64,000 nt of DNA from the NCBI GenBank assembly GCA_029891385.1, contig CM057225.1, positions 8,808,560-8,872,559 of the forward strand, read 5' to 3'. Position numbers and translations under genes: made by a program. This DNA is from Erythroxylum novogranatense (lineage: Eukaryota; Streptophyta; Magnoliopsida; Malpighiales; Erythroxylaceae). The notes under the pieces were generated by a model. The model was given only the letters and a program-made list of their open reading frames with translations. It had not been told where the DNA came from and ran no database searches. How positions within the stretch are numbered: position 1 is the stretch's first letter; each line of letters opens with the position of its first letter. Shown here in pieces: positions 1 to 12,467 of the stretch.

Positions 1-1543
1 ACAAATGGGTCAACTTTCCATACTAAATCTGATGAGTTAAATGACCAAATTAGACCAAACTTCCTTCTGTAAAGTTGTTCTCCCATTTCTTAGCTTTCTA
101 AAAACACCAAAATCGTTTAATTTGGTTCTGTATACAAAGAAATATACTCAAAATATCTTTGACTGTTCTTAAGTTCCAACAGAAATCTTACCTCAACTTC
201 CAACCGAAATTTGAAACTCTTAGAGACAAAATTAAAACTCCATTGCTTCATAAACGTTGTAGCCCTATGTCTCTAGTTTACAGAAAATAAAAAATCAGCC
301 AATTTGGATCAGTATAGAGAAAGCTATGGTAGAAATACGAAAGCATGTTCGAGCAGTCGAATGAGGGGTGCTCGCCGCGACGTGGAGAAAAGATGAAGTC
401 GCGACTTACAACCCAAAAATCAGTTTTCTCGGGATTTCTTGCAACGTTCGCCGCGACGAGCTCAAGGGGGGCTCTCATACGTCACGACGTACAAAAAAGA
501 ATGAGCTACAACGAGAATAAAGATGGAGGCTGCGACGTACAAACAAGAATAAGCCACACGTCGCGACGTACAAAAAAGAGTAAGTCGCGACGTCTGGTTC
601 TGAAACTTGTCTTCCCTACTTTCCAGACTTCAAACCCATACTTCACTTTCTCACACTACCATTTTTTCTCATTTCTCTCCATTCCTCACTTTTATTCTCA
701 TATCAATTAACTCAGATCATACTCAAAGTAATTCTTCTAACTCATCAACACACACACACAATTAAAAATCTAATATTCATACTTAAACATCAACTTCATT
801 TCTACTGATAAACAACGGACAAAAATGTATGCATATCCATTTCGACTTTCTCAAAACCCAAACAGAGTATTTACAAATCTTCCAATTTAGAGTTCATTCA
901 ACACCATATTAACAATTTCCTACTCTCAATCAATCATCTACTCTATTCAACACCGAAACCAACTTCTCTAACCTCACATGCATGCATTCATTTCCACTGA
1001 AAAACATCATTTACAACAACAAAACCTAACTTAAACATAACTTACCTGAATCGACTATGAATTCCAGCAAAGAGAACAGATTAAAACAGCAAAAGTCCCA
1101 CTGATTTTCATTCGGATGTCAAGTGTTTCTTCACGAGAACACTTGCGATTGCATTTTCTAACTCGAACTCATAGTCGTGTATACTATGCATGCCTTACAT
1201 GTCCTCTCTAACATAAGCCATTTGTCTTCTGCCTATTATTGCCACTTGTCCCAATTATAGGTTGCCACATGTCACCCCATAATTGGCCAATAAATCAATA
1301 TTTTTCACAAAATTCACTAAAATTCCAAAATATCCTAAATAATACCAAATTTTCCAAAACACATTTTAACCATATTTAACAACTCAATTGTACCCGGAAA
1401 TGACAAAGAATGCATGTACAATTATATGAATGTGCAAAAATGTGTATGTCGGGTTTAGCATAAACATGAATTGCACTTTCTAATTTCTCAATAATTCTTG
1501 TAATTCACAATTTTAGCCCTCACATGGGTAATGAGATGTTACA
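1..1543 (-). repeat. 3' LTR (partial) of the LARD-like element
   Basis: This stretch aligns base for base with 7033-8321 apart from scattered substitutions, a 280-bp segment present only here (346-625) and a 21-bp segment present only in the other LTR (near 7983-8003). It ends with ...GATGTTACA at 1543, immediately followed by the polypurine tract. The rest of this LTR, about 1.7 kb by comparison with the full copy, lies left of the window. Confidence 0.88.
346..625. repeat. 280-bp TCGCGA-rich minisatellite-like segment, present in only one LTR
   Basis: The segment carries repeated GC-rich near-palindromes of the type GTCGCGAC and CGCGACGT, several followed by ACAAAAAAGA and AATGAG/AGTAAG, giving loose units of about 25-50 bp. 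In the other LTR the flanks (AAAGCA and GACTTCAAACCC) are joined directly. The dinucleotide CA occurs at both edges, so a microhomology-type deletion from the other LTR is as likely as gain here. An open frame crosses it (345-710), but it encodes nothing I recognise and is probably chance. Confidence 0.7.
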
Positions 1544-1583
1544 ACTCTCCCCTCCTAACAAAAATTTCTTCCTCAAAATTGTT
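1539..1583 (-). pseudogene. C-terminal tail of gypsy pol, ending inside the LTR
   Basis: Translation on the minus strand gives NNFEEEIFVRRGEL and then a TAA that lies in the LTR. This resembles the end of plant Tekay/Del-type polyproteins (of the type ..EDEIFLRRG..), where the coding frame overlaps the polypurine tract and the first bases of the 3' LTR. It is the only piece of pol I can recognise in the internal region and shows descent from a coding element. Confidence 0.6.
1544..1556 (-). other. Polypurine tract of the LARD-like element
   Basis: On the minus strand the sequence AGGAGGGGAGAGT directly abuts the LTR start TGTAACATC. This is the expected plus-strand priming site and independently confirms minus orientation. 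Confidence 0.8.
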
Positions 1584-3139
1584 ACCTAAATGATCAAAAA
1601 GGTTCCTCGAAATTCTTACCTAAATGATCAAAAAGGTAGGGGTAAGTGTTTTCATCATACGCTCTACCTTTTCCCTTTTGGCACTATCACTCGAATAATT
1701 TCTTTTACTTGACTATAGTCATTGGAATCAATCAATTTTCCATTTACTTATTCAGATATCACACAATCTTGTCTGTCTCCTCAATATATTTCAGATAATT
1801 CAAAATTTTCACTTCTAGTTCCACATTACATCTGGATTAGATCATATCACGATTTGTTATCATACTCACATATCATACTTAATGCATATAAGTCCTCTTT
1901 GTTGGTGTTACAAACTTATGTTAATAGTCCTTTTCTTACAAAACTTTCCTATGGACAATTTTATGTCGGGTTAACTCACTCTTTTTCCTATCTTAAGTAC
2001 ACCTTGGCAAGGTAAAACTGTCAAAAACAATTCATCTCTTGCTTGATATTTCATATCTCTTTTGTGTTAAAACACTTAACTCATGTGTCTAGCTCACTTT
2101 ATTCCAATCTTTGGTGTTGATCCACCTAATTCATTTGTTTTTCTTGAGTCACTTAATTTCTAGTACACATCAATTTCACTCATCCAAATATAAAGGTGGT
2201 CGACTCTTTCTGTCATATAACATCTCATATGAGCTTCAAATGATATCACTGTGATATTGATTTGTTGTGCTTCAAGTCAATTAAAACTAAGCATTGACCT
2301 CATATTTCTATGAACTCAAAATATAAACTTTAAATGCATCTCCAGCGATTAAGATCATATTGCAGCGATTCCATGTGATCACTTTTTTCACATCCATAGC
2401 CATCGACATTATTTCATCGTATTCCTACCAGGATGTATAGCATAGGCTGTTATTTATGCTATCTCTGACAATCCTTTAGTCAATCATCTTTATTGTACAC
2501 ACAAACTTCATATTACAATCACACGGTACTCTTTTCCTGTTCAAACTCGAAATTCAGATTCATTACCAACTTACAATTTCCTCAATAAGATTCATCAACT
2601 CTAAATCCTTTATTTGGGCTTTGCCAATCTATCCATGTGAAACTGGTTTTATATTCGTTAGCTAATAGTACCTTGATTTGCCCAAAAGTTAACTCAATAT
2701 TCTATGCTCTTCATTGCACAAGATTTAGAAATCCATAATGTCTGAATTTGTGCTATTCCTTTATTGAATTTTCTGGTTAAGCAACAAGTATGTACACTAG
2801 TTTTCCCAAGATAGTACTTATTTGTACAATCATAGTCCTTCAATACTTCTATCCATTGCCGCAGTCTCGTAAGAAATTATTTCAAACTCAATAAGTACCT
2901 CAAACTTTATTTATCTGAATATAAATTCTGAAATGTTTCCCTACACTAATAGTGTCTCCAAGATCTTAAAGCAATGGCTATTCCAACAAAATCCAACATT
3001 TAACTCATGAGACTTTAATTGCCTCTATGCATACAGGATCAGCTTGGTATGCTGCAACAAAGTGTATCTTAATTTTTGATGTGAAACATCATTGCATATT
3101 ACAAAATTTCCAAATTCGATACTATTTGTTGTGATCGAG

Positions 3140-3300
3140 TCCCTCTCAGATACCGATACAGGTACTGGCTAATAGGCTCAGTCAGAAACAGAAATCACGG
3201 AGCAAGGCTCTACGTGCATAATTTTGAGCTTGAAGCTCTTTTAGTCTGGCTACTCTGATCACAACACCTTTATCAGAACATTCATTATATGATATGTATC
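3140..3300 (-). repeat. LTR-like segment inside the internal region
   Basis: The phrases ACTGGCTAATAGGCTCAGTCAG, ATCACGGAGCAAGGCTCTACGTGCA, CTGGCTACTC, TCACAACACCTTTATCAGA and ATGTATCAAAT recur in the same order and orientation in the 5' LTR around 6120-6290. This is a diverged copy of LTR sequence, from recombination or from an older related insertion. Confidence 0.6.
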
Positions 3301-3738
3301 AAATAACAAAATATCTATGCATAGCTTTCACTTTAATGCCTGAAGCAATTTCATATACATGTGAAACTACTGATTTTCTTAAGTAATCAAAATATTCTTT
3401 TCAACTCTTCAAATACATTCAAAATATCATCTATGATCACACCACTAAGCAGTCCAAACAAATTGGATCACTTTATTCTTCAATACTTTGACACTTTCAG
3501 GGGTGTAGTTAACTCTAACAAATATTGCCAAAACTCTATGTACCCATCATTAGTTCTCGTAATTCCTTACGCACTTAATTCCCCAATGACATAATATTAT
3601 CTCATATTTTTGTTAATTTCTCAATTGACTTATTTTCTCGAATGATTCTTCCATTCGTACAATTTCCTCTGATTTCACATTGATGCAATGCTGAACCATT
3701 CTTACTAATTTCTCCACTTGTTTCAATACATTCACAAA

Positions 3739-3912
3739 CTTAACTTCCTGTGTTGGCAACACACTCATCAGATCAATTTGTATTCCAAGAACATATTTTC
3801 ATATAATGTCATATGGTCCTAAGTTCTTAACTTCCTGTGTTGGCAACACACTCATCAGATCAATTTGTATTCCAAGAACATATTTTCATATAATGTCATA
3901 TGGTCCTAAGTT
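3739..3912. repeat. 87-bp tandem duplication, two copies
   Basis: The unit starting CTTAACTTCCTGTGTTGG occurs at 3739-3825 and again at 3826-3912 with no visible differences, so it is a recent local duplication inside the retroelement interior. Confidence 0.9.
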
Positions 3913-5332
3913 CTCCTCACATTAGCAAGAGTGTCACCTCAAATTTCAGAATCCAATCACATAGTTGGATACTTCAAACAAAATACATACACTCTCTCTG
4001 TAGCATATTTTACATCTTATGCTTAAGTCTTCATTAGGAATAGAGCTCCAATATTCTTCTTTTAATTATTCCGTTTTTGTTCATTCTTAAAAGTAAACCA
4101 ACTGGTCTACTAAACCTGATTAGGTGAAATTCTTCTTCCAAAGAGGATTTCTTGCTACTGTCAACTAGATTGTTCATCTAATCCTTATCAATCAACTATT
4201 CCCATCATTGCTCATCAAACATTCTTAATATCCCAAAATGGTCAATCTCAACTATTCATAATCATTACATCTCATCTAAAGATGTATTTAAGACAATTCA
4301 CTAATTAATAGCTTATGCTCAAAATATCTTAATCTCATTTGATTTAGAAAAACACTTATCTCTTCTTCTTCTTTTTGTGCCTAACCTCGGTCGTGGGAAC
4401 TATGCCACAATCTTGCCCTTCTTCTTTTCCTCGATTTCATCACACACAATATCATCTTTAACACTCTCAATCTATCCCCGATCGATAACCATAAGCACTT
4501 TCATTCATTACTCTAATTTATCATAGACGTTAAATTATGGGAACTATGACTAACAAATTATTCATATCCTATAGATTGCTTCTTATATCCTCTCCACACA
4601 TATAATTCTTATGTGCTCGATTCTCACACTTGTCATAGTAATCCCATTCTTAAATATGTGCTCACAAAATAACAAATTAACTAAACTATGGCAACTTTTA
4701 CAATTCTCACTATCTTTATCCCATCTTCCAATTACCACTATATCGTCATACATATGTATTTTCACCATCAATTCGGACTCATCGTCCTAAAATCCTGACC
4801 GAAATTCCACCAACATATTCTTATAGTGAATCATAACTCATATCACCTTTATTCGACAATCATTTCAAGTCCAAGTTTGACCCTCAAAGTCATAGAAAAT
4901 TTTATTTCTTTCAACTTGGCTTGTACACTTTAAATCTCGTCATTCATCTTTATATCATTACTTTCCCTAATCAATCCATGACAATGTATTCACATCTATA
5001 TCACATTCAGGGATATCTTACCACAGTACAATATCGATATCGTATTCCATAATACATCCACCAATGCAAATACATTACCTCATTATTTATCATATATAGC
5101 CATTTACTATTTTTCCTTTCTAAATATCCACAAACTTTCATTTTCTCATAGTCAGACAGATCATCATTCTTCCCACTAATTTCATCAATTCAAACACTTA
5201 ACAAATGCTCATGTATATGACTCATATAAATGCAACTCAGACTAGGGATCAGTTGCTACTGCCTGCTATGACATGATTGAAATGCACGTAACTTAACACA
5301 TATGTCGAAAATTGCCCATCTAAGATACTAAA

Positions 5333-5349
5333 GCTGGGCTTTGATACCA
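5333..5349 (-). other. Primer-binding site, initiator Met tRNA type
   Basis: On the minus strand TGGTATCAAAGCCCAGC lies 3 nt after the LTR end. It matches the usual plant site TGGTATCAGAGC, complementary to the 3' end of initiator tRNA-Met, apart from one G-to-A change and divergence at the 3' end. It marks the start of reverse transcription for the LARD-like element. Confidence 0.85.
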
Positions 5350-5352
5350 AAA

Positions 5353-8321
5353 TGTAGCACCCCACTCTCGCAAGACACGTACCCGACATCTATGGTGATA
5401 TCCGAGTACGTACCCCGTAAGAGTGGCATGCTAGAATGATCATTCAGTCAAAATTCATTACAAAAATTTTGTTTCTTTAAAACAAGGAACATGCAAGCGA
5501 AAATTACTAATCAAATTGGGCCCATGTCATTTAAAAACATTTCCATTTCCAAGCTACAATCTTTACAAACATTAGTATTCAACCTTAAATTTGGGCCCAT
5601 TTTAGATACAAAACACTTGAAGCCATAAGGTCATTTCATTACCAAATCGTTTACATACACTTTGTACAATTCTTCCGAACATAATTCAAAAATAAAATCA
5701 ATGAAGACGTATGCGGTGTAAATGATCCGACCCTAATCCATATCGGACCTCGGTGGCTATACTCCATTTAGCCTGGTGAAAATAATTCCTCAGAACCTGA
5801 AAAGCCACATTACAATTTTTGATGAGTTTTGCAACTCAATGAGTGAACCATCATTGATGATTTCATCATATTACGCATACACATCACATATATCACAAAT
5901 ATTCATTCAAATCATATATTTATTCCTGATTTTCATATAACATGGCATCTCATGTGATCACACAATTCACGTAGCCACGTATAGCAACAGTTCATATCAA
6001 TTTACACTCGCTTCAGCTTTGCAAATCATTTAATGAGTTTCAATCTTATAAGAATGATATATGCATAAGACTCACATTCGTTCTTGTTCTTGTGACTGAG
6101 TGCCTAACACATACTTATACAAATACTGGCCCATAGGGCTCAGTCAGAACAGAATCACGGAGCATAGCTCTACATGCACACACATATATTACAGAGCAAA
6201 GCTTTACGTGAAAGCACTTCATACTGGCTACTCAAGTCACAACGCCTTTATCTGAGCATGCATTTATGAAATGCATCAAATACTGATTATGCCATATCAG
6301 ACAATCACATATGATATTTAATCAGAAACTCATAATCATCAGACCTAAGTCCGGCATTCAACATATGTTGAGAATTCACATGTCATAAGGGGTTTCACAT
6401 CAATTCGGAACACTTCCAATGCATCAAAATTGAATATGGCATATATGGCAATCCATAGGATGCTCAAACAAAACTCATAATTATCGGACCTAAATCAGGC
6501 ATTCAACTTTCGTTGATGATTCACATATCATCTGAATTTCATAGCACTCAAATCCACAATCAAAGCACGTCCAATACATTCCGAATATAGATCTCCTCGG
6601 ACAATTTAAAGTCCAGAATTCATAACAAATCGCAAACAGTTTAATAATGTTGGAAATGTAAACAAATCAAATCAGATCAATCCTAGGAAATCATCTAGGT
6701 TGACTTACAGTACGCTCCAATAAGCTATTGCCTGGATGATCCGGCAATGTCCGATTGACATCCGGTATGCTCCTCTAAAATATACAAAACACATTCACAA
6801 ATATCACATTTTTTCATAAATACACAAGTGGTTCTTTTATGCACATCAATGTATAGAATGTATGCACAATGCATGTTCAATGACAATTCCAGGGTATAAT
6901 GATGCGATCCTTATCGAAATCATTCAGATATCAATTCCCTCATTAATACCATGTATAATTGCAATTGGATTGAACAAAACAGTGCCAACAATTTCATAAC
7001 TTCAATGAACACTTCAGATTTTCCCTCTAATACACAAATGGGTCAACTTTTCATACTAAATCTGATGAGTTAAATGACCAAATTAGACCAAACTTCCTTC
7101 TGTTAAGTTGTTCTCCCATTTCTTAGCTTTCTAAAGACACCAAGATCGTTTAATTTGGTTTTGTATGCAAAGAAATATACTCAAAATATCTTTGATTATT
7201 CTTAAGTTCCAACAGAAATCTTACCTCAACTTCCAACAGAAATTTGAAACTCTTAGAGACAGAATTAAAACTCCATTGCTTCATAAACGTTGTAGCCATA
7301 TGTCTCTAGTTTACAGAAAATCAAAAATCAACCAATTTAGATCAGTATAGAGAAAGTTATGGTAGAAATACGAAAGCAGACTTCAAACCCAGACTTCACT
7401 TTTTCACACTACCATTTTTTCTCATTTCTCTCCATTCCTCACGTTTATTCTCATATCAATTAACTCAGATCATACTCAAAGCAATTCTTCTAACTCATCA
7501 ACACACACACATAATTAAAATTCCAATATTCATACTTAAACATCAACTTCACTTCTACTGATAAACAACAGACAAAACTGTATACATATCCATTTCGACT
7601 TTCTCAAAACCCGAACAGAGTATTTACAAATCTTCCAATCTAGAGTTCATTCAACACCATATTAACAATTTCCTACTCTCAATCAATCATCTGCTCTATT
7701 CAACACCGAAACCAACTTCTCTAACCTCACATGCATGCATTCATTACCACTGAAAAACATAATTTACAACAACAAAATCCAACTTAAACATAACTTACCT
7801 GAATCGACTATGAATTCCAGCAAAGAGAATAGATTAAAACAGCAAAAGTCCCACAATTTTCATTCGGATGTCAAGTGTTTCTTCACCGAGAACACTTGCA
7901 GTGCATTTTTCCTAACTCAAACTCATAGTCGTGTATACTATGCATGCCTTACACGTGTCCTCTCTAACATAAGCCATTTGTCACAATTAATTAGCCATTT
8001 GTCTTCTGCCTATTATTGCCACTTGTCCCAATTATAGGTTGCCACATGTCACCCCATAATTGGCCAATAAATCAATATTTTTTACAAAATTCACTAAAAT
8101 TCCAAAGTATCCTAAATAATACCAAAATTGCCAAAAACACATTTTAACCATATTTAACAACTCAATTGTACCCGGAAATGTCAAAGAATGCATGTACAAT
8201 TATATGAATATGCAAAAATGTGCATGTCAAGTTTAGCATAAACATGAATTGCACTTTCTAATTTCTCAATAAATCTCGTAATTCACAATTTTAGCCCTCA
8301 TATGGGTAACGGGATGTTACA
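5353..8321 (-). repeat. 5' LTR (complete, 2969 bp) of the LARD-like element
   Basis: Bounded on the plus strand by TGTAGCACCCC at 5353 and ...GATGTTACA at 8321. It abuts the primer-binding site on its low-coordinate side. It contains an internal imperfect duplication around 6327-6600 (AACTCATAAT, then GACCTAA, then CATTCAAC repeated with a spacing of roughly 145 bp). No protein-coding frame is recognisable in it. Confidence 0.85.
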
Positions 8322-8387
8322 AATTCACTAAACAGACCCAACATGAGAAATTTATTTGAAACATTACTTGTATGTCTATGGAATTGG
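8322..8387. other. 66-bp remnant between the two large retroelements
   Basis: This short piece lies between the LTR end at 8321 and the Athila LTR start at 8388. It is too short to classify alone. Its end (ATGGAATTGG) followed by the sequence beyond the Athila element (TCTCATTGTG at 20242) would read as a continuous older LTR-like sequence, so both large elements probably landed in one older repeat. Confidence 0.4.
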
Positions 8388-9836
8388 TGATGCTGTCGCC
8401 TGCAACCAAATATAAAAGAAATCACTTCCATTAAAACAAATTAATGTAGTAGCGGCAGCGGATATCGTTCCCACGAAGAATTTTACGATTATGAAAATCA
8501 CGAATTCAAACAACACAAATAATAAAAAGGGGTTTTGTTACTCCTTTGAAGAAGAATAAAAATCGAAAGGAAAAATTGCAAATTGAGTAATAATCAAGAT
8601 GAAAAATCGATAGGAAAAATACCTTGGTTTGGTCACCGATGTTACCATGCTATTATGGATCCTCGACAAAATTATAATTATTAACGAACATTCATTGAGA
8701 GAATTTCCTATCAATTATGTTGACTAGAAACATGTATCTAGCAACCTTATTAAACAACAATCTAGATACGATCATAGATTAATTGCTAATAGCATTAAGA
8801 GCCAATGACAAGTGATAACATATACGACATGAAATCAATCAAGTGGGTAATTTCTTAGGATTTTCCGACTCTAACGTAGAGGAGTTAATCCTAATTGCTA
8901 CTTGTGGTTACCAAAATTGAGCGTCGATTTTGTTAACCTAGCGATTAAATCCTTTAATCTCTAGTTGCGCACTAGAAACTAACGAATCCAATTAAAAGAT
9001 TAATTTGAAATTACCCAATGAGCGTTAATAAAATGAAGAAGAATCAGACATCTCACCACAATAGCATGGATCTCGGATCCCTCAACCAAGACAAGAAAAT
9101 TAGTTACTCATACTTGAATTGAAAACAAAAGAAATAAATAAAGAGACAATCTCCATAACTAGTTTTTAGTAAAAGTAACGTTAATCACAAGAGAAATTCT
9201 GCAGAAAATTAAAGACAAAGAAACCAGAAAAGTGAATCAGCTAAAGCCCTAAACCTATCGATGAATACTTGAAAAGTGCGGAGAAATAAACTATGAGAAA
9301 ATAATATCCAATAGCCTTCTTTGTGAATATGCGATAGCCTCTCTTAAACTCTGGAAAACAAAAAAAAGAATGTGTTGTCTGCGTTAAACTCCAGGAGGAG
9401 CTTCAAGATTGCCTTCTGTTGTCTCAAAACCTAGCCCCTTCACTTGTCCACGTCAGCCTCCTTTTTAAAATCTCCTCATGATCTTGTTTTTTATTACATC
9501 CAATTAAATCATCTTTGAATTTCAGCGGAAAACTTCTTAAAAAGGGACCCCACAGAATCTTTGGCACTTTTGTTCTACTGGGATACAATCTTCTGGAAAT
9601 TCTGCAGATTTAGAATTCTTGACCTTAGGCGTGCCCACGTCTAATCTTTGAATTTCGTCCAGATTAGGGATTTTCGAACTTTTTGCCATTTCTTTCCTCG
9701 TTTTGATCCTTTTTCGTCTTTTGATATTGAAAACCATCTGTGGACATTTATAAGATAATTCCATCAACTTTTATAAACCAATTTCACAAATCAACCAAAT
9801 TAAGCCCAAAACATATGCATTTAAAATGACTTATCA
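8388..9836 (-). repeat. 3' LTR of the Athila element
   Basis: 1449 bp, alignable from end to end with 18791-20241. Differences are mostly single-base indels (many at C or CC) plus scattered transitions. It starts on the plus strand TGATGCTG and ends TTATCA. Confidence 0.9.
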
Positions 9837-9852
9837 AATTCCCCCACACCGA
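9837..9852 (-). other. Polypurine tract of the Athila element
   Basis: On the minus strand GGTGTGGGGGAATT lies directly before the LTR start TGATAAGTCA. A second similar tract occurs internally at 11166-11175. Confidence 0.85.
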
Positions 9853-11189
9853 ACCTTTGCTCGCCCTCGAGCAACACATCAAACCATTAACTCAATCAAT
9901 TTATCCTTCAGAAATTAAGTGCACACAATCCACCAACTTAGGCTAACCAAATTCAATTTGCAACATATATCATAATTGCCTTTCACTAATGCCAACAAAC
10001 CAAATCAAAATTCAGCACCTTTGTTCAACAGCAAACATGGAATTAAGTGAATTCTTCTCACGGATTTCGCTCTTACACTCAAGTGTTTACGGGCGGGTGT
10101 TTCACTCAAATCTCACTCTACCATGTTGCACTACCATAGGCTTGCAATTTCACCAATTCTTATTCATTTGGATCACGTGGGCTCATAGATCAAAGGACTT
10201 TCTTAATGGTTGTAATGGGGTTTGGCTCATGGGTGAGGTAAAATATGGTAAGAGGTTTTGTCACAAGTTTTCATAAAGCATTAAGTAGAAAGGGACACAA
10301 TTAAAATTACGAGATAAGCGTGAAAGAGAACTACATCTACTCATTCTAAGCTGAAGCTACCATACTTTATTCTTTCTACTCTTTATCTTTTTTTTTTGAT
10401 TTTTCTCTTTTTGCTTTCCTTTTCCTTCTTTTTCTTTTTCTGTTTTTTTTTGAATAATGCTAAGAACACGGGAAAATAATAACAATCAGAGAAAGTGATA
10501 AAAATATGAGTAGATGTACCTATAAAAGTACCTCAGACCACACTATATAACAAAAGTCCCAATTTAGTTATTGCTTCATTCAACTTGTGATAAGGTAAGC
10601 TAATGGGGTTGTTGGGTTTCTAATGTGAGGTGATAACTCAAAGAATTAAGGTTAAGGCTCAAAATTGTTTCCAAAGGAAGAGTAGTGGGTGAGTCAATTT
10701 TTAAGCCAAATGGTTTTAAACAAAGATGGCCTTAATCACCTCTAAGTCCCTTGTGATCAAACAATACGCAAATCGGTTCCTTGCAAGTTCTAGAGGCAAC
10801 ACAACTAGAGGAGCACCACTCCATTCAAGAAAATATGATGACACGAAGATATGTCATTTAGGCTCAATTTTCTCACTGGTCGAATTCAAATTAAGAATCC
10901 ACTTAAGTTCACAATTTACTCCATCACTCCAATGTCAAAATTTTGACCAAGTTTATGAGATTAGTTAGAGCAATTACTCAATATGTCGCATCTTAAACCT
11001 ACTTAGCCCAAATCAACTTCATGTGTATTCTCGATCTCATCCAAACTACTATGATCAAGTTTCATGGGTTGATATGCAACTCGATCAAAAGGCAACCAAA
11101 ACAGCCAAAATATTCCCATGATGTGCATACTGAGCCAAAAATATCCACGTAAAATGTAAAGAACTCCCCACACCTAAACGGCATTGTCC
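9853..11189 (-). mobile_element. Athila 3' internal non-coding spacer
   Basis: About 1.3 kb between the post-integrase frame and the polypurine tract. It holds long pyrimidine runs on the plus strand (10388-10452) and no recognisable protein. The same spacer, as diverged sequence with a matching purine-rich run, is recognisable in the second Athila element at 63020-64000, so it is a conserved part of this lineage. An internal polypurine-like tract AGGTGTGGGG (minus strand) is at 11166-11175. Confidence 0.75.
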
Positions 11190-12467
11190 TCAATGGTAGA
11201 AGCATAAAAAGAATAAAGGAAAAGAGTTGAGAAGCTTCTCATTAGGTAGTGGCAAGATCGGGTGTCGGCGGTTGTGGTGGTGAAAGCCTTGATCTTGCGA
11301 TGAGGCCATTAGGTTGGTTTCCATCCGGTGTATGGTCCGTTCAAGTGCCTTAAGCGAGTGTCTGGTCATCATTGCGTTGGGATGAGGAAGCGGGGTTGTC
11401 TTGTGGCTGATTGGGTGTCGCGGTGGTGGGTGTCGTGGCGTCTGTGAAAGTCCTTGTGGAAGGAAAAGTAGTCGGCCGGGAATGGTAAATGCTGGCGGCC
11501 TTGGCTCAGTCCTGATCCCCATCCTGCATAAGCAGTCAACATCCAATGGCTCTATACCACAAGCCACAATCATGTTAGTATTATCAAGATCCAAAGCGCC
11601 CAAATTAACACCATACATGTGTAATATAGGAACCAAGGATTAATGGTTTGATTGCTTGTTCAAACAGAATGGAATTGATGCATAAACCGAAACCTAAATT
11701 GATGGGAATATGCCTATCCATACACCACAAAAATAAAATTCCACTTTTGACAAAGTTCCATGACATCCTTTCGACCGAAAAATTAAATGCTAGCATTATA
11801 AGGGCGGAATCAACAGACCATTATCGCCATAAATCCGAGCGTTAAAAGCGGAATGAAAGTCACATTGAGAGATTCTGAAATAAGTCGATTCAATATCGGC
11901 GATGAACATAAATCCCAATGCAACATTAAATTCAGAATCGAGCAGCAAATTCTTTTCCCATTAACCAAAACTCAACGGCGTCCTCGGTATGCACATTAAA
12001 GATTCATCACAATTACTTTGAAATGTAGTGTAAAACTCCACCGTTAATTAGTGGAAGCGGGGACGGTTAATACGAGCAAAATTACTCCACTTAATAGGAC
12101 CCATTAATTGCACAAAAGAATCGTATACACCTAAAGCTTCAAGTGTATTAGGCGAATGGACTTACAGGGATATATCTTACTGTTGTTGGAGAAGCTCATA
12201 TTTTTCTGTATCTTCAGATAAAACAAAGGAGGTGCACCCAGTAGTTTGAGATCGTGTGCGGGACTCCACTCCTCTGCCTTGTTGGGACCGAAGCCGCGTT
12301 CTCGGAGTTGGGTACCTGGTTGTCGGTGCGGAAGTTGAAGCTGCGGTTCTTGGTGGAGCTTGTGGTGGATAAACAATCTGAATGGGGACAGGTTGCGTCT
12401 CTTCTTGATTCTGCTTTCTGGGCATTGTCACAATCAGTGAAGAAAAACCTGCAAACACAAGACACAA
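11190..12467 (-). pseudogene. Athila post-integrase open frame (env-position gene), broken
   Basis: Read on the minus strand it begins MPRKQNQEETQ with the ATG near 12425, just after a possible splice-acceptor-like TTTGCAG. It continues with a basic, proline/threonine-rich stretch (residues about 20-60) and LSEDTEKYELLQQQ, then passes through a frameshift into a conserved-looking part reading VYDSFVQLMGPIKWSNFARINRPRF (near 12000-12130). Athila elements carry an extra gene at this position, often called env-like; the N-terminal part seen here looks like the conserved plant retroelement protein found there rather than a membrane glycoprotein. I see no signal peptide or transmembrane segment. 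Frameshifts and stops break it. Its function is not established. Confidence 0.55.

Larger units (their letters stand above)
1584..5332 (-). mobile_element. Internal region of the LARD-like element, non-coding
   Basis: About 3.75 kb of AT-rich sequence between polypurine tract and primer-binding site. The longest open frames on either strand are below 100 codons and none shows gag, protease, RT, RNase H or integrase motifs. It contains an 87-bp tandem duplication (3739-3912) and a stretch near 3140-3300 that resembles part of the element's own LTR. I see no separate gene here. Confidence 0.7.
1..8321 (-). mobile_element. LARD-like Ty3/gypsy LTR retrotransposon, non-autonomous, left edge outside window
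   Basis: Two direct repeats (1-1543 and 7033-8321, the latter being the end of a longer LTR that starts at 5353) flank a 3.8-kb internal region. Read on the minus strand the LTR starts TGTAACATC and ends GGTGCTACA. A primer-binding site adjoins the LTR at 5333-5349 and a polypurine tract adjoins the other LTR at 1544-1556, which fixes the orientation: 5' LTR at 5353-8321, 3' LTR at 1-1543 and beyond. The internal region has no gag-pol reading frame apart from a short tail (1539-1583), so the element would have to move with proteins supplied in trans or is simply decayed. LTRs near 3 kb with a non-coding interior match the LARD description. The pol tail suggests a Tekay/Del-like chromovirus ancestor; that lineage assignment is inference. 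Confidence 0.85.

Noticed and set aside
345..710. 121-codon frame at the window start
   Set aside because: It spans the LTR minisatellite block and ends in plain LTR sequence; no motif and no counterpart in the other LTR.
8382..8387. Target-site duplication of the Athila element
   Set aside because: AATTGG on the left does not match TCTCAT on the right, so none is claimed.
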